Notes: generated by a model from the letters alone, not told the origin. Shown: positions 1 to 11,740, counted from the stretch's first letter. The stretch is DNA of 64,000 nucleotides from Pyrus communis (GCF_963583255.1 NC_084813.1:9348001-9412000), one strand, 5' to 3'. Numbers and translations are program-made.

Positions 1-2
1 CA

Positions 3-2850
3 TGTCACGCCCTAATCCCTAAATAAGTCAAAGATCGACGAGCGACAGTAAGCTATAGGGGGATGCCAAGAAATACGAACTGAAATACTGAACTGAAATT
101 AGAAATATTTACAAAACTAGGCAAAGAAAAGTATAGGGGTAACCTAACACTCTAAGCTCTCTGAACTCTGTCTGTTACCCAAAGCTCCTCGTATCCACTA
201 AAACCTACATAATCGCCCCTACACCATGGAAATGTTGCACCGGGCAAAAAACAATCCGGATAAGCCGCGAAGCTTGTGTGAGTGACAATAATTCTTCGTA
301 TGTGATACTATTAAAAATCAACCATCGATTCGGTTTATAAACGTCAAACATAAAATCATATTTTATGAAAACATAATCAAGTCATTGAAAATCTCGAATG
401 AGTCACCCAGACATCCAACGGCTCGTCTGAAACAAGTCACACAAAAGCTCACAACCATAAGCTCATACAACACAATAAAAAGTAGGGCTAAAGAGACACA
501 GTTCGGCCGAAGCCTACATCTCTGAAGTTATCTTAATCCAAACTCAATCCAACTAATCAACAAGCAATGAATCGGGTTCCGGACCTGTCAACAGAACCAT
601 AATACCAAATGGGATTCTGGACCACTCAATGGAATCCAACCAAGATACGATTCCGGACCACTCAACGGAATCCTAGGGTAGAAAGGATTCTGGACCTGTC
701 AACAAAATCTGAGTAGATACGATTCCAGACCTTTCAACGGAATCGTGGAGTACAATGGATATTGGACCACTCAACGAAATCCAAGCTGGATACGATTCTG
801 GACCACTCAATGGAATTGTAAAGCACGAGGGATTCCGGACCACTGAACAGAATCCACATGGAACAAGAAACCGGACCACTCAACGAAACCTTAATGGAGA
901 CCCAGTTCCGAATCACTCAACGGAACTGAGCGGAAGGCCAAGGAATATATCAAACTCAAAGAAACAAAACATGAATCGAGTGCTCAATTTACAAAGGCTC
1001 AACAAAACAAGAAATGAAATAATGAAACAAGGGTTGAAACATGTTTTGAAGCAACAAATCCCATGACAATGGGTAACAGTCCACTATTAGCCCTCACATT
1101 TCATCACATCATGCCAACCATACAATTCAAACCATATTTCACAGATATGCACGTCAAATTACATTTCATAAATGTTTCCACTTCACAATCAAATTACATA
1201 AATCAATGGCTAAAATTAAAAATAACAATTCAATAAAATCACATTTAATAACCAAGAATAATACAATATGGCACCGCTAGCACGTAAATCGAGACACACG
1301 TCAAACGAGAAGGACACGTTATAACGCTGAGCCCGATAAGCTCCATGGAATCTTAGCAACACTCTAAGGTCAGCTACACGCTAGAAGAACTCAAGCTAGC
1401 TGACTAAAAAGCCACCCATCGATCAAAGTTGAGATTAGGGTCCACAACCCTAGAAATCTAAACCTGAAGATCCACCAATTGGACTTCTGATCCATAACTC
1501 CCCAAAGTCCACATTATACTTCTAGAACAACATATTAAATTTTCATCACGATCCGATGGTCGGATCTTCGCCAATTGCAAATTCAAGTGGCGGTCAACAT
1601 TTTATTTTGCAAACTTACAAATCTAATTGGAGAGGATCCATACATCAGATTCCTGATCCATCAGTTCTTAACATCCTCAAATATTACGTTCTATAAAGCA
1701 TTAAAGTTTGGTGATGATCCAACGGTCGGATCGTCAATTCATATAATAATCAAGTGATGTACCTTAATTAACTAGGTTCACAATAATCAAATCACATACT
1801 ACGGGCATTAAATATGAGATCAAGATATCAATTTAGCGTAAAATAGCATTGGCGGCCTACTAGCCACGCGCCGTCGTGGGTAGCGGTCGGCCGTCCCAAC
1901 TCGTCGGAAAATTCAACTATTTTAAAAAATTACCAAAATTCACAAAATTGTAGATCTCAATGAGTAGAGCAAGTTTCATACTTGTGGCCAAGTCCAATTT
2001 GGCCAGGAAAAGCCTCAAACCGCCATGAACCTGCGGGAACCCTAGAATTTGGGTGTCCTCAATTTGACTCCTTAACAGCTCCGCCGCCCCCAAACTTGTT
2101 TGGCCTTTTTTCCAGGCCTCAAGAGGATGCTATAGGTGGTGGTGATTGAAGGAATTTGTTTCAGATTTGGTGGATAGACATCTATGAACTCGCGTACCCA
2201 TCGGTGCAGTTTGCACAATTTCAAGGCTAATTTTCATCTAATTTATGGTGGAACAGGTAGAGGGAAGGTCATGGACTGTTTTAGGTGGTTTGGTAACATA
2301 GTTTGCCGAAAAAACCACCGAAGGAGGTGAAGAAGGCCGGGTCGAGTCAGAAAAATAGAATCGAGTCGAAGGGGGGTCCAGTTCCCCTCACTCTTCCCTT
2401 CCTCATTTCCCCTCATTTCTTTTGTTTTTGAATGGTCCTCCTCCTCCATCCTTTCCCTCATTTCTTTCCCTTCTCCTCTTTTCTTTTCATCTCAGCCCTC
2501 CACGTGTCATCACAGATAATGGCTTAAGCAATCTGGAACATTCTAGATCAAGCCAAAATTACAAAAATGTCTCTAACTTTAAACATTAATAACTCTTTTG
2601 TTATAACTCCGTTTCACAAACAGTTTGTGCCCATGCGTTCATGTGATCGAGCTCTATTCAAAAATATAAATTGTGACCTCGAAAGATCTACGAATTTTAA
2701 ATAATTAATTTTCAAACTTCAAACTTCATAACTAGTTTAATTAAAATCTAAATTCAAATAAATGAATCTAAACTCTTGAAAAATAATATAAAATCTCAAT
2801 AATTCAAATACATAGATTATAACAATGAAATCCAGGAATGGGATTTCACA
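3..2850 (-). mobile_element. Long LTR of a gypsy-type retrotransposon, minus strand
   Basis: Read on the minus strand this begins TGTGAAATCCCATTCCTGG (at 2850) and ends GGGCGTGACA (at 3), the same termini as the LTR at 40375-43424 (TGTGAAATCC ... GGCGTGACA). The internal text also matches that LTR and the one near 37.4-40.2 kb, for example the 'gatccaacggtcggatcgtc' type motifs near 1715 and the cytosine-rich region near 1870. It has no coding capacity. Copia RNase H coding sequence begins directly to its right, so it was inserted into a copia element. The left flank is only two bases long in this window, so I cannot tell a solo LTR from one end of a full element, nor test for a target-site duplication. 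Confidence 0.75.
560..935. repeat. Degenerate short tandem repeat inside the LTR
   Basis: About a dozen imperfect copies of a 28-36 base unit with the core 'ggattccggaccactcaacggaat' variants lie between about 560 and 935. Open frames on both strands here are products of the repeat, not genes. It lies inside the minus-strand LTR at 3-2850 and resembles in style the larger LTR minisatellite at 42028-42735. Confidence 0.65.
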
Positions 2851-3245
2851 CTACATCTTCCAATCACTTCAAAATACTTGCTTTACATGAAGCAAGTCGT
2901 GAATGTTCTTGGTTAAGATCAATGATCCATCATATCCGGAATTCATGTGGTCTACCTTCAGAGACAGACACTCCAACTGTCATTCATGAAGATAATGTAG
3001 CCTGTGTTGCCTAAGATAATGAAGCAAGTTGTGAATGTTCTTGATGAATGAAGGATTCATCAAGGGCTATAAGACTAAACTTCTCTCCAAAGTTTTTCAG
3101 TGCACATGAGCTTTAGAAGGTTAAAGTTATTGAAGTCAGACAAATCCACTCCTGTGAAAATCTAGCAGACCTGTTCACCAAATCTCTACCAAAATGTATG
3201 TTTTAGAAGTTAGTGCAGGGAATCAGATTACGTCGGCTTACCAAT
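2851..3245 (+). pseudogene. Ty1/copia RNase H / pol C-terminus, broken
   Basis: The plus strand encodes recognisable C-terminal copia pol: a stretch with ALHEASREC..WLRSM, then TPTVIHEDNVACVA, FIKGYKTKLLSPKFF, and ENLADLFTKSLP near 3165. These are the conserved RNase H and tail motifs of plant copia polyproteins. The frame is broken by stops and by a short internal duplication of the 'gaagcaagttgtgaatgttcttg' text (near 2887 and 3020). The upstream part of the polyprotein is cut off by the LTR at 3-2850. A purine-rich stretch 'ttcaaggggagcatc' near 3287 fits the polypurine tract that precedes a 3' LTR. Confidence 0.8.
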
Positions 3246-3312
3246 AAGCTAAATTTGAAGAATTCGGAATCATAGGGAGATACAATTCAAGGGGAGCATC
3301 CATGATACATGC

Positions 3313-3900
3313 ATGTTGTACTCTTTTTTCCTTTGACTTGGATTTTTCCCACTGGGTTTTCCTATCAAGGTTTTAATGAAGCAACATAAGCATGCTTAAC
3401 AATATATCAACAATCCGGGTAAAGTTGTACTCTTTTTTCCCCTTGATGCAAAGAGATCCCCATTTTTTTTTCCAAAAAATGAGGATTAGGTGTGGGGCTC
3501 ACTCCAAATCAAACTTTAACAATCCGAACCATCTATTTTGTAAGTCTCAATTCATAGATCATCCTTGCAAAAATTAAATTTAATCCAAACCCATTTGCCT
3601 ATTTAATTATCTAGATAAAATTTTATTGTTTCTTATATAACAAAGTATTTGTTAATTTCTTTGAACTCAATTAGATGTCTTAAGCATTTTCGATTTGGCT
3701 AATATTTTGCAAGGATGATCTATGAGGTGCAACTTGAAAAATATATGGTTCGAATCGTTAATGTTTGATGTGGTGTGGAACCAACAACTAATCCCTTTTT
3801 TTTATAAATAAAAAAAAAATGGGGATCTCTTCCCTTAAGGGTTTCCTATATATATATATTTGGAAGGAACACTAGAAGACATGGATGTATTACATGTATA
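3313..3900 (+). mobile_element. Copia 3' LTR remnant
   Basis: After the polypurine-like stretch, sequence starting TGTTGTACTC with 'cccactgggttttcc' and 'ggttttaatgaagcaac' is characteristic of the LTR R/U5 region of plant copia elements. A second 'gttgtactcttttttccc' follows near 3424. The LTR is interrupted by the foldback MITE at 3451-3831. The right end is not resolved. Confidence 0.6.
3451..3831. mobile_element. Long-TIR foldback MITE in the copia LTR
   Basis: About 380 bp whose two ends are inverted copies over roughly 170 bases. The left end starts AAGAGATCCCCATTTTTTTT and the right end finishes ATGGGGATCTCTT. Inner matches include 'catagatcatccttgcaaaa' on the left against 'ttttgcaaggatgatctatg' on the right. 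No coding capacity. Flanks show only a diverged duplication (CCCTTGATG-like left, CCCTTAAGG right), so superfamily is uncertain; a 9-bp duplication would suggest Mutator type. Confidence 0.65.
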
Positions 3901-4065
3901 TAAACACTACTCTTTGGCACATATATTTTGAAACTTTCTACAACTTCAACAATGTTTCAAATCCCAGATCAACGCACCAGTACACCTGCTTGTTTTACCT
4001 AAAGCCTTCATTTGTGATAAAACAGGGTCATTATGTAGTTCAGTGGAAAAATGAAAGGAAAAGGA

Positions 4066-4197
4066 AATGGTTCCTTATTGCTATATAGATCATCAATGTA
4101 TAGGCTATAGGAAATTAGTCTTTATAAAAGGAAATGATTCTGTATTGCTATAAAGATCATCAATGTACAGGCTACAAGAAATCAGTCTTTATAATTA
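4066..4197. repeat. Two-copy tandem repeat, about 67 bp unit
   Basis: The text 'ggaaatggttccttattgct ... cagtctttata' occurs twice head to tail with a few substitutions (first copy from about 4066, second from about 4131). Function not apparent. Confidence 0.7.
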
Positions 4198-4228
4198 GCA
4201 TTAGAATCCTATACCTTGCATGACCTGT

Positions 4229-4636
4229 TCAATTTTTTGGCCTGATAATGATACCTTTGATGATAAGCCCACCTTTCGAGGGCGTGTCATGATTATAAAA
4301 ATCAAAGATCACTTCTCCAGTTTTTCAGGCCATGGACTGAAAACTGCCACCAACAAGCTCCATCCACACTCCTTTCGGCTTCTCGAGTAGACTGTATTGG
4401 CGCTTCTTTTCTATTCCGCCCTACCCCGGGAGAGTGATTTTGAGTGTAATAGGGAGTTTCCATCCAGATACTCCGTTTGTTAATTTAACAATGTAGGCAA
4501 TCTCATAAACAACTCCTGGTGAAAGCTCAAACATCTTGAACCGTCCTTGGACATCTAGATCGCGTACACCCGTTAGTTTGGCTACATTAATGTTGTCATC
4601 CCTGTGAATCGAAGACTTAAAATTCTCTTTTTTCAT
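4229..4636 (-). pseudogene. Phloem protein 2-like (PP2) lectin exon, with stops
   Basis: The minus-strand translation resembles the C-terminal half of phloem protein 2-like proteins, the Nictaba-related phloem lectins. Visible pieces in order are a FKMFELSPGVVYEIAYIVKL strand, then SGWKLPITLKITLPG, a KPKGVWMELVGGSF segment, GEVIFDFYNHD, and GLIIKGIIIRPKN before a normal stop. Two stops lie inside the frame: TAG just after LPG (near 4422) and TGA after SFQSMA (near 4333). The first coding stretch is 71 codons. A 'ctacag' just upstream on the minus strand (near 4645) could be the acceptor for this last exon. I see no upstream exon in the window. I call it a pseudogene fragment; family assignment is from recognised motifs, not a search. 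Confidence 0.7.
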
Positions 4637-4849
4637 ATTGAAAACTGTAGGTGTTAGAAGACATGAGTGAAATTCGGCATACCCTGTCTCTTAATAACAA
4701 TTCCAAACCAAGTGATTGCTAAGGACCTTGCGTATAACATCATGCATTTGTAGCCAGAGTTCTTCTTAACCCATATTTTCTGCATGCATGAATTAATGAT
4801 TGAAAAAGGAACACAGCATCAGCAGTTTCTCTCATATTATATCCAGGAT

Positions 4850-4911
4850 CTTCACCCCGTCACCCCCAACCCCCCCTCCCCCACCCAAACTCCCCCCCCC
4901 CCCCCCCCCAA
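4850..4911. repeat. Poly-C rich tract
   Basis: A run dominated by cytosine, ending in about 18 consecutive C, then a short AT run. Likely to be length-variable. Confidence 0.9.
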
Positions 4912-5129
4912 TATATATGTTTAAATCAATCTAGCATTTATGTTAATACATATAAATATACAAAATTTGGGTCAAATGCCGCTTGCACGAAAATGTCATT
5001 TTACCCGTGGGTTATGAAGAGGCGAGTGGATGTCTGACATAGAATAGTCAGTAGAGCTTTGGTTCCAAGAGGTTGTGGTCCGAAGATTGCAAACCCCTTC
5101 CTTTACTTACAATTTAATTGTGTTCAATA

Positions 5130-5382
5130 GGTTTATGTTGTTTTTGTGTTATACTCGTTATCTTAACAGGTAACCCGATAACGATCTGGTTCGTTAACAA
5201 GTCGTGTCAGTTTGTAAGAAATTGTTATGCTTAATGTTTAGATCTGGCAAACGATATCTTATCATGTTCTTAATAGGTGATCCGATAATGACCCAATTTG
5301 TTAACGGGTTGATCCACAACTTGTTATTTTAGTGTTATTTCGTGTTAAGTTAACAGGTCGTGCAAGGAAATTGCTAGGCCTA
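5130..5382. mobile_element. hAT-like element end, truncated
   Basis: The text contains the repeated 'gttatcttaacaggt', 'cccgataacga' and 'tcgtgtcag' motifs found at both ends of the hAT element at 30705-32606, and it finishes GGAAATTGCTAGGCCTA, nearly the same 3' terminus as that element (GGAATTACTAGGCCTA). A decayed second copy of the end (AAGAAATTGTTATGCTTA) occurs near 5217. No matching 5' end TAGGCCTAGCAA was found upstream, so this is a truncated or internally deleted copy. Confidence 0.55.
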
Positions 5383-5399
5383 ATGTTATATAACAATAT

Positions 5400-5416
5400 G
5401 GGCGCGCGCGCGCGCG

Positions 5417-5455
<39 letters not shown>

Positions 5456-5480
5456 TTTTTTTTTTTTATTATTATTATGG
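5400..5480. repeat. Compound microsatellite (GC)n(AC)n(AT)n(T)n(TTA)n
   Basis: Consecutive dinucleotide runs GC, CA and TA, then a T run and ATT repeats. The open frames through it on both strands are repeat artefacts. Confidence 0.95.
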
Positions 5481-5691
5481 GTTTGCATATCTGTTCCCTT
5501 GTTTTGCAATTGATCCATCTTTAATATCATGTCCCTCAGTCACCTTTTGGTGTCAATTATTTGATGCAGAAGATTTTTGTTCGTAAAAATAGAGTACTCT
5601 ATTATTCAATGTATACATTGTTTTCCAAAAGTCTCATTGATGTGTTGTTTTTATTAATGAAATTCATTAAGAAAGTGTTTGGACCTAAAAT

Positions 5692-6671
5692 TGTTGGGTT
5701 GGACTGAGTATGGAATTGTTTTCGGCCCAAAAGCTATGTTTGACAAACCAGCTGGTTCATGGGCTACCTAACTAAAAGTCGGCCAAGCCCTGTTTGGAAA
5801 AGAATATTCCAGATGAATAGAAAGTATGTGGGCCCTATTGCGAAGCAGATGAATGAAGTGGTTAAGTCCTGATGCAGTAAGGATTCTTGACCAGATAAGG
5901 ATACCGTAAAATGGAAGTGAATGTGGCCTAGTAAGAGGTTGAATTCAAAATCCTAATAGAAGTGGGATTGGCCGAGATAAGATGAATTAAGGTAAGGAGT
6001 CCTAGTTCAAGTATGGTTAGGATTGGGTTTTGCTACTATAAATAGAGAAATGAGGGTGCAATTTAGAAACCTCCAATTCAACACATAACTACCCTGCGCA
6101 AACCTCTCAAACACTTTGAGATTTTTTTATTTTCTTTTTCTGCCAACACACCTTGAGTTTGGATAAACAGCACTGTGAAAGCAACCGACGAACATCTTCA
6201 GTTTAGATAAACAACATTGTTGTCGTAGAATCAGCCGTTCCCGAAGCACCTTCAGTTTGGATAAACAGCACTGCGTCGAGGCCAACTGGTTATCTATCCA
6301 AGTCTTGGTCGAGAAGGATTTTCGAATCCTTATTGGCAGAGGTCATCTCATTAGCCTTCTTGGCGAAGTGAGGTCTTACCAGGTTACTACATTCGGCACC
6401 CTGAGAGCCAAATTTGATATTGAACTTCGTAGAACTAGCAGCCTTGTCTTCAGGCTCGAGAATCCAAAGGCCGAGATTTGTTCCTTCCTCAGCCGCAGTC
6501 GCAGGATAAAGAAGTCAGTAACGCGCTCAACGCAACATCAACAAATTTTACTCCTCGGTCGAGCTCGGCAGACGAGTTAGCACCCCCTGCATTCAACCGA
6601 ATGACGTAGTTAGCTTATTAGTTACTCGGCCTGCACGCCATATAGGTTTTGTAATTTTTAGGGTCTCAACA
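5692..6671 (+). mobile_element. 5' LTR of the PMD-carrying retroelement
   Basis: The 980-bp block begins TGTTGGGTTGG and ends GGGTCTCAACA, so it has TG...CA termini with a 5-base inverted repeat TGTTG/CAACA. A TATA box (CTATAAATAGAG, near 6036) lies about 345 bp in. It is followed directly by a primer-binding-like site. No second LTR copy was found downstream in the window, so the boundary rests on termini, TATA and primer site. The 3' LTR is presumably lost. Confidence 0.65.
6035..6047 (+). promoter_or_regulatory. TATA box of the LTR
   Basis: CTATAAATAGAG in an otherwise mixed-composition region, correctly placed inside the LTR to set the U3/R boundary roughly 30 bases downstream. Confidence 0.6.
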
Positions 6672-6672
6672 T

Positions 6673-6694
6673 TTTGGCACGCCCAGTGGGACAC
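6673..6694 (+). other. Primer-binding-like site after the LTR
   Basis: The text TTTTGGCACGCCCAGTGGGA sits one base after the LTR end. A related string, TTTTGGCAGTCCCCGTGGGA, occurs after the gypsy LTR end at 22952. I did not work out the tRNA. Confidence 0.5.
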
Positions 6695-6717
6695 AGTGCT
6701 AAAGCTACGAAGTTCAC

Positions 6718-7596
6718 ATGATATATCAAGATTCCAATCTGGCTCAACGTAGCCGATTGTACGAGCGCCTAGAGGAATTGAAAAAACACAATGAGGAACG
6801 GAAAAGATCTTTGGAAGTGGAAAAAGTTCTTCGTGGCCATAGAGAGATGCAAAAGTCATTCGCTTACATGTTGAGAATAAAAGCTCATGTTACCCTGCAA
6901 AAGCAATGGGTAATTGAAGATAGGGCTCGATTTAATGCCTGGCTAGATGAAGAGTATTTTCCTTACGTTTTCGACTACAAATGAATTCCATTTGAGGAAT
7001 GGTTGGTTGAAAAGACCAAGGGGCAATTTTCCACTCCAGCCGTAATCAGACATCGGCCTAAGAAAATTGTTAATTTGGCCGAAGAACAAAGGCCACCTAT
7101 TTTTTCAGTCGAGACTAAAAGTGTGGTAGGCCTAGAAGGAAATGTTCAAGTTTCTGAGCCAAAAATTGACTCAGAAAATGATTCGTTAGAGGAGTGTTCC
7201 AATGACGAACAAGACCAATACACGACTTCAGACTATAAAACCACATCAATTGATATGGTAATTAGAGACATGGTTTTAGATGCCGAAACTACGCCAATTG
7301 ATATGATTATTGGTGATAAAGCCAATATGGAGAAATCCCGTTCAGCTAAGTTGTTCGAATTGAAAGCTGAAATTGACGAAGTTATTATGCATGGGGGGCA
7401 TAATAATTGTCCAACACATTCAGCGGCCGATGGTAAAAAATCTTTCGTCAAGTCAAAAATATTTGGAGAAAAATCTTTTCTCGGCCTAGAGCGAAATCAA
7501 TTTGAGAATTTTGATGTAAAAAGATCTCGGCTCAGAATAAAACATCGTTGGCCTCCTCCACTTTATGGTTCGACCACTTTTATTTTCGTTTGCTAA
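6718..7596 (+). pseudogene. Sense-strand ORF of the retroelement, one internal stop
   Basis: Two adjacent frames (6718-6984 and 7003-7596) are in the same phase, separated only by one TGA at 6982-6984 and 18 bases of open frame, so they were one ORF of about 292 codons. The N-terminal third is highly charged and probably coiled coil (residues 10-60, rich in E, K and R). The middle has a near-repeat, TTSIDMVIRDMV and TTPIDMIIGDKA, about 20 residues apart. There is no CCHC zinc knuckle and no protease or polymerase motif, so I do not call it gag. It follows the LTR and primer-like site by 25 bases and is probably the element's leader ORF. Confidence 0.5.
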
Positions 7597-8560
7597 AATA
7601 TATATGTATATATATATATAATGAATAAATTATTTTCTTAACCATTCGGTTTTTCAGCCGATACTTGAGAAAATAAAGGGGGGCAACAAGATGGTATGCT
7701 GGGCTGAAGGATTGGAATTTTAGTGTCGAATGCATTTTTATTCGACAGTGGTTTCTCAGTAGTCCTCGGCCACATGGCTTGACTGATTTTCACATCTTCT
7801 GAATCATGTGATTATTGATTATTGGTGATCTTTGGTAGACTCCTCTTGGTCAAAACCCACAACTCGAACGACTATTAAGATTGGGTATCCTCGATGGTTA
7901 AAAAGAATATTTGTAGCTTGCTCTACACCTATCCATCTAATTTGGTCGACCTTCCTTCCCTTCACTCGGCCATGAGAGTTTAGTTTTTCCATTCAGCCAG
8001 GTCATTCAGCTATTTAGACTTTTGACCATTTGAAGTTATATATATATATATATATATATAAGATAGAGATGCATGGCCGACAAATCATTTTAAGCCTTGG
8101 TTTTGACATCATTGGAAAGACAATATTTTTTTTTAGGCCAAGCTCGGCCAACAACCAAGGCTATGGAGTGGATACACCACGTTATATCAGGCACTTATAT
8201 ATACATATATATATCCCAAGTACCATGAAAAGCGATGGATGAGAGTGACAATCCTCATGACTTCGATCCTATTTGGTTTTCTTGGCCAGTTCGTTGAGGT
8301 CTCCTTCAAGACGTGTCAGGCTATGGAGTGGATTCCTCGACCATATACTTATTCGACTGCGCTAATTTCCTTAACCATTCGGCTTACAAGTCGAAGTTCA
8401 AGGAAACTAGGGGCATATCATCTTAGAGACCGGACCGTTTTAATTCACAAGTTACTAATCAATGGGAAATTTTTAAAGAAGTATTATCCGATCACATGGG
8501 AGATGCAAGAATAGTTTATTTCATTAATAAGCTCGCAAAAAAAAGTATACAAGTATAAAT
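7597..8560. other. Non-coding internal region of the retroelement
   Basis: No gene seen. It holds AT-dinucleotide runs at 7598-7620, 8038-8060 and 8197-8212, a purine-rich stretch 'gagaaaataaaggggggcaa' near 7666 and 'caaggaaactaggggcat' near 8399 that look like polypurine tracts, and two copies of 'ggctatggagtggat' (near 8159 and 8320). Likely a fused or rearranged part of the element. Confidence 0.45.
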
Positions 8561-11500
8561 GGTCGATTCATTTATAGCTAAATATCCCTAAGGTGAGGAG
8601 GGAATGAGACTTTCAAGAACAGCCTTCAATTCCAACCACCTCACCTCGCCCATCGTGACCTCGACCTGCCGATTCCTCTTGTCCATCTTTAGCTGCTCGA
8701 CATGCCGCACACTAGCCGCATATTCGATCAGGCAGGATTTGCCACCCGACTCAAAATCTCTTGCTAGCTCAGAAGCAATTACCGACCTTCGGTTTTGAAG
8801 TTTGACAATTTGACGATCGAGGTCGGCCAACGTTTCCTTTTTCGTCTTCAGCATGTCGACCTGTGGACGCAAAGCTTCTTGAACGACCATTGCAGCTTTC
8901 AAGTCGTCTTTGGCCTGAAGAGCTCTCTCGAAAATACCGAAATATTCTCGAGTTCGTTCCAGAGTAGAAGATGCTCGAGTAATGGCTTCGTTACTTAATT
9001 GACCATCAGCCGCAAGATCGTTCAGATATACCCCTACGGAGTCGAGGCCCTGGCACTCAAGAATTTGTGATGCCGAAAGGGATAGCAGTTCCTGCAGCTT
9101 GACGAGGGCATCTAGTTCGGTCGTTGACACGGAAGGTTTGGTTGCGGTCGTTAAGGAGCCAGCCGCTCCCGATGTAGTCGCAATTAAGGTGTCAAGTTCA
9201 ACCTCCCACGAAGGTTGCACAAAAAAGAAAATTTGTAAGCAAAAGGAAAATCATATGGAATGCATAATAGAGGGAATTTGTTTATAAACCTGTCGAGATG
9301 AGACTTCGGCCATGTCCTCTGGTTCATTGCTCGAACCTAGAGAACTTAATGGCCGAGCCCAGTGTCTAAGACTGCTTCTTAATTCACGCGGTCGATGAAG
9401 TTTATCTACATTTGATGGCCATTGAGGTGGCCAGGAAATGTAGATCACACCTTTCGGCGCATAGAATTGTCGGTGAAATGAACGTTCGGGTACCTGACAT
9501 TTAATATTTTCCTAGGTTCAAATGCATCATAATAAAATTAATAAAGAAATGGGAGTGAGCCTTACAAAAGCCGAGGTAACTTCTTGTGGATGAATGTTGA
9601 GGTTTTCATTTTGTGGATGGAGCGGCGTTTTTGCCGTCGCCTCAGGCTCAACCAGGGGTCTCTTCCCACGATCGGCCGTAGGAGGATCCGGTTGAACAGC
9701 CGCCTCGACCATGGGGGGAAGATTGGCGAAAGTAAGTCTGGTTGGTCGAGGGCGACTCGCCAGCAGAATCTCGTCACCCTCGTCGCTATCATCGTCCTAA
9801 AATAAAAAGTTGTTAAGATTTGTAAATTTGATAAAATGAAGAAGGGTCACTAGTGACATAGTCATACCTCTTCCAAGATTATCGTCGACTGTTTCTTCGG
9901 GAAATTTGTCCCGACGGGTGGGGTTATTTTCTCCAAGGCAGGCGCAGCCGTTGGCCCCATGACTACAGGTCCCTCGACTAGCGGAGTAGTCCCTAAATCA
10001 GCCACGACCCCAGGGACGGCCCGGGTTGCTTGGCAGGATGCCATTGGCCGTTCTTCCATTGGGGCCTGGACAATCGATATGGGGGGAGAGTTGCTAGTTG
10101 CGGTTGTCCCACTAGTGTCGCTGGAAATCACGTGGATCTCCCGTTCCCCCTTCTTCGCCAAGTTCTTGACGCGTTTTGAGGGTCGGGGAGCTTCGCCGAC
10201 CACTTTAGCTTCTGGACGAGGCCGTTTTCCTAGTGAAGGTTGCACGGCAGTTTTGCTCCTTTTAGAGAGAGCAGATTTCTTCTTGGCCGCAGCCGCGGCG
10301 ATCACGTCCACTTTCTTAAATGACCGACCATCTAAGAAAATGAGATCACATTAGCAAGAATCAATGACAATAGAAAAGAGAAATAGAAGAAAAGGTAGCC
10401 GTCTACCTCGGGTCGGATCTTTGGATTGGGGGGCAGAGATTTTCTTTGGCCGATCGTTGAAAATTTTGTCAATGACATTTTCGACCGCAACCCCAAAAAA
10501 GGCTCCAGTGTACTCTTCCCACCAGTCGTCGAAGATGTCTATGCCAAGAGATTCAGGAAGAGTTGGTCGGAGGCGAAATGTTTTACACTGATCCTAAAAC
10601 TCTTTCTCGGAGTCTCTACACTCCCTCTCCGATGAACCAGAAAGGCGTTCTCGGTTGAGGAGAGAACGGGAAGTGAGTAGAGGTACAGGACAACCTTGAA
10701 GGTATCCGAGTTGTCGGGCCGTGAAGTGGGGGTGGTAGACTTCCCAACTCGCTCGGCGAGAATCACAACCAAGAGGAAGGTCACGCGCTAGCACAATCGA
10801 CCCCCAATTCTGGCGAAGGGCAGCATCTTCACTTTCACTCCAGGCTGATGTTGGAAACTTGATGGAGCAGGGGTGCTTTTGACGACGACACACTAAAAAT
10901 TCGTCGTCGGAAAAGACTTCTAGGCTAAAAAGGTACTTGAAGACTTCTTCGGCCTGGTAAGGAGGCGGTGACCGAGATGCCAACTGAAGGCCAAGTGAGG
11001 TAATAGGTTGGAAGGTAGAGATGTCTGGCCGAAGTGTGGCGAAATAGACTTGTAGCCAGAGTTGGAAGACCCAGAGGGGACCGTTCTGGTTTGGGTCAAT
11101 TTTTCCAATAGTCGCCTCGGCCAGGCAGCGGAGAAGATTGGCGAGAACGGCCGAGCTAAGCGCCAGAGTATGACCACTGGCCAGGGCTTCGGCCACTGGT
11201 ATGTTCTCGACCAAACACTTGTTTAACCGGGTGCAACAAATAAATTTGTTGTACCAGTAGAATAAGAAGGCTTCGTGTTCTCCCTTCCGAAGACTTGCCT
11301 CGCCTCGACCAGCGAAGTGGAGGATGAGGGTGTTGTAGTTGAAGAAGTTCTCGTGTAGCTTCTGAACCTCTTCTTTCGAAGGCTCTTGACCATCTTGATA
11401 GGAGCATATTCATGCTACTTAAATGGCTAGTTCTCGTGCATTTACGTTATGTTTCTTTAGTTATTTTAGTCCTTTATGCTTCTTTTGTGTGTTTTCAGGT

Positions 11501-11611
11501 TCTAAGGGCAAAGTATGTAAAAGGATGCCTCTTGGAGCCTTTTGGAGCAAATTAGAGTTTGGAATGGATTGCATATGCTTAAAGCCAAGTAGATGGACGA
11601 AATTGAAGACC

Positions 11612-11740
11612 AAACCATTCACTTATCACTTATCAAACCATTCAATTATCACTTATCAAACCATTCACTTATCACTTATCAAACCATTCACTTATCACTT
11701 ATCATAACCATTCACTTATCACTTATCATAACCATAACCA
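11612..11740. repeat. Tandem minisatellite (22-25 bp unit) in the solo LTR
   Basis: Five to six copies of 'aaccattcacttatcactt' variants in direct orientation. They produce overlapping false ORFs. Confidence 0.9.

Noticed and set aside
755..1066. 103-codon ORF
   Set aside because: Its peptide is a translation of the degenerate LTR repeat; the opposite strand is equally open.
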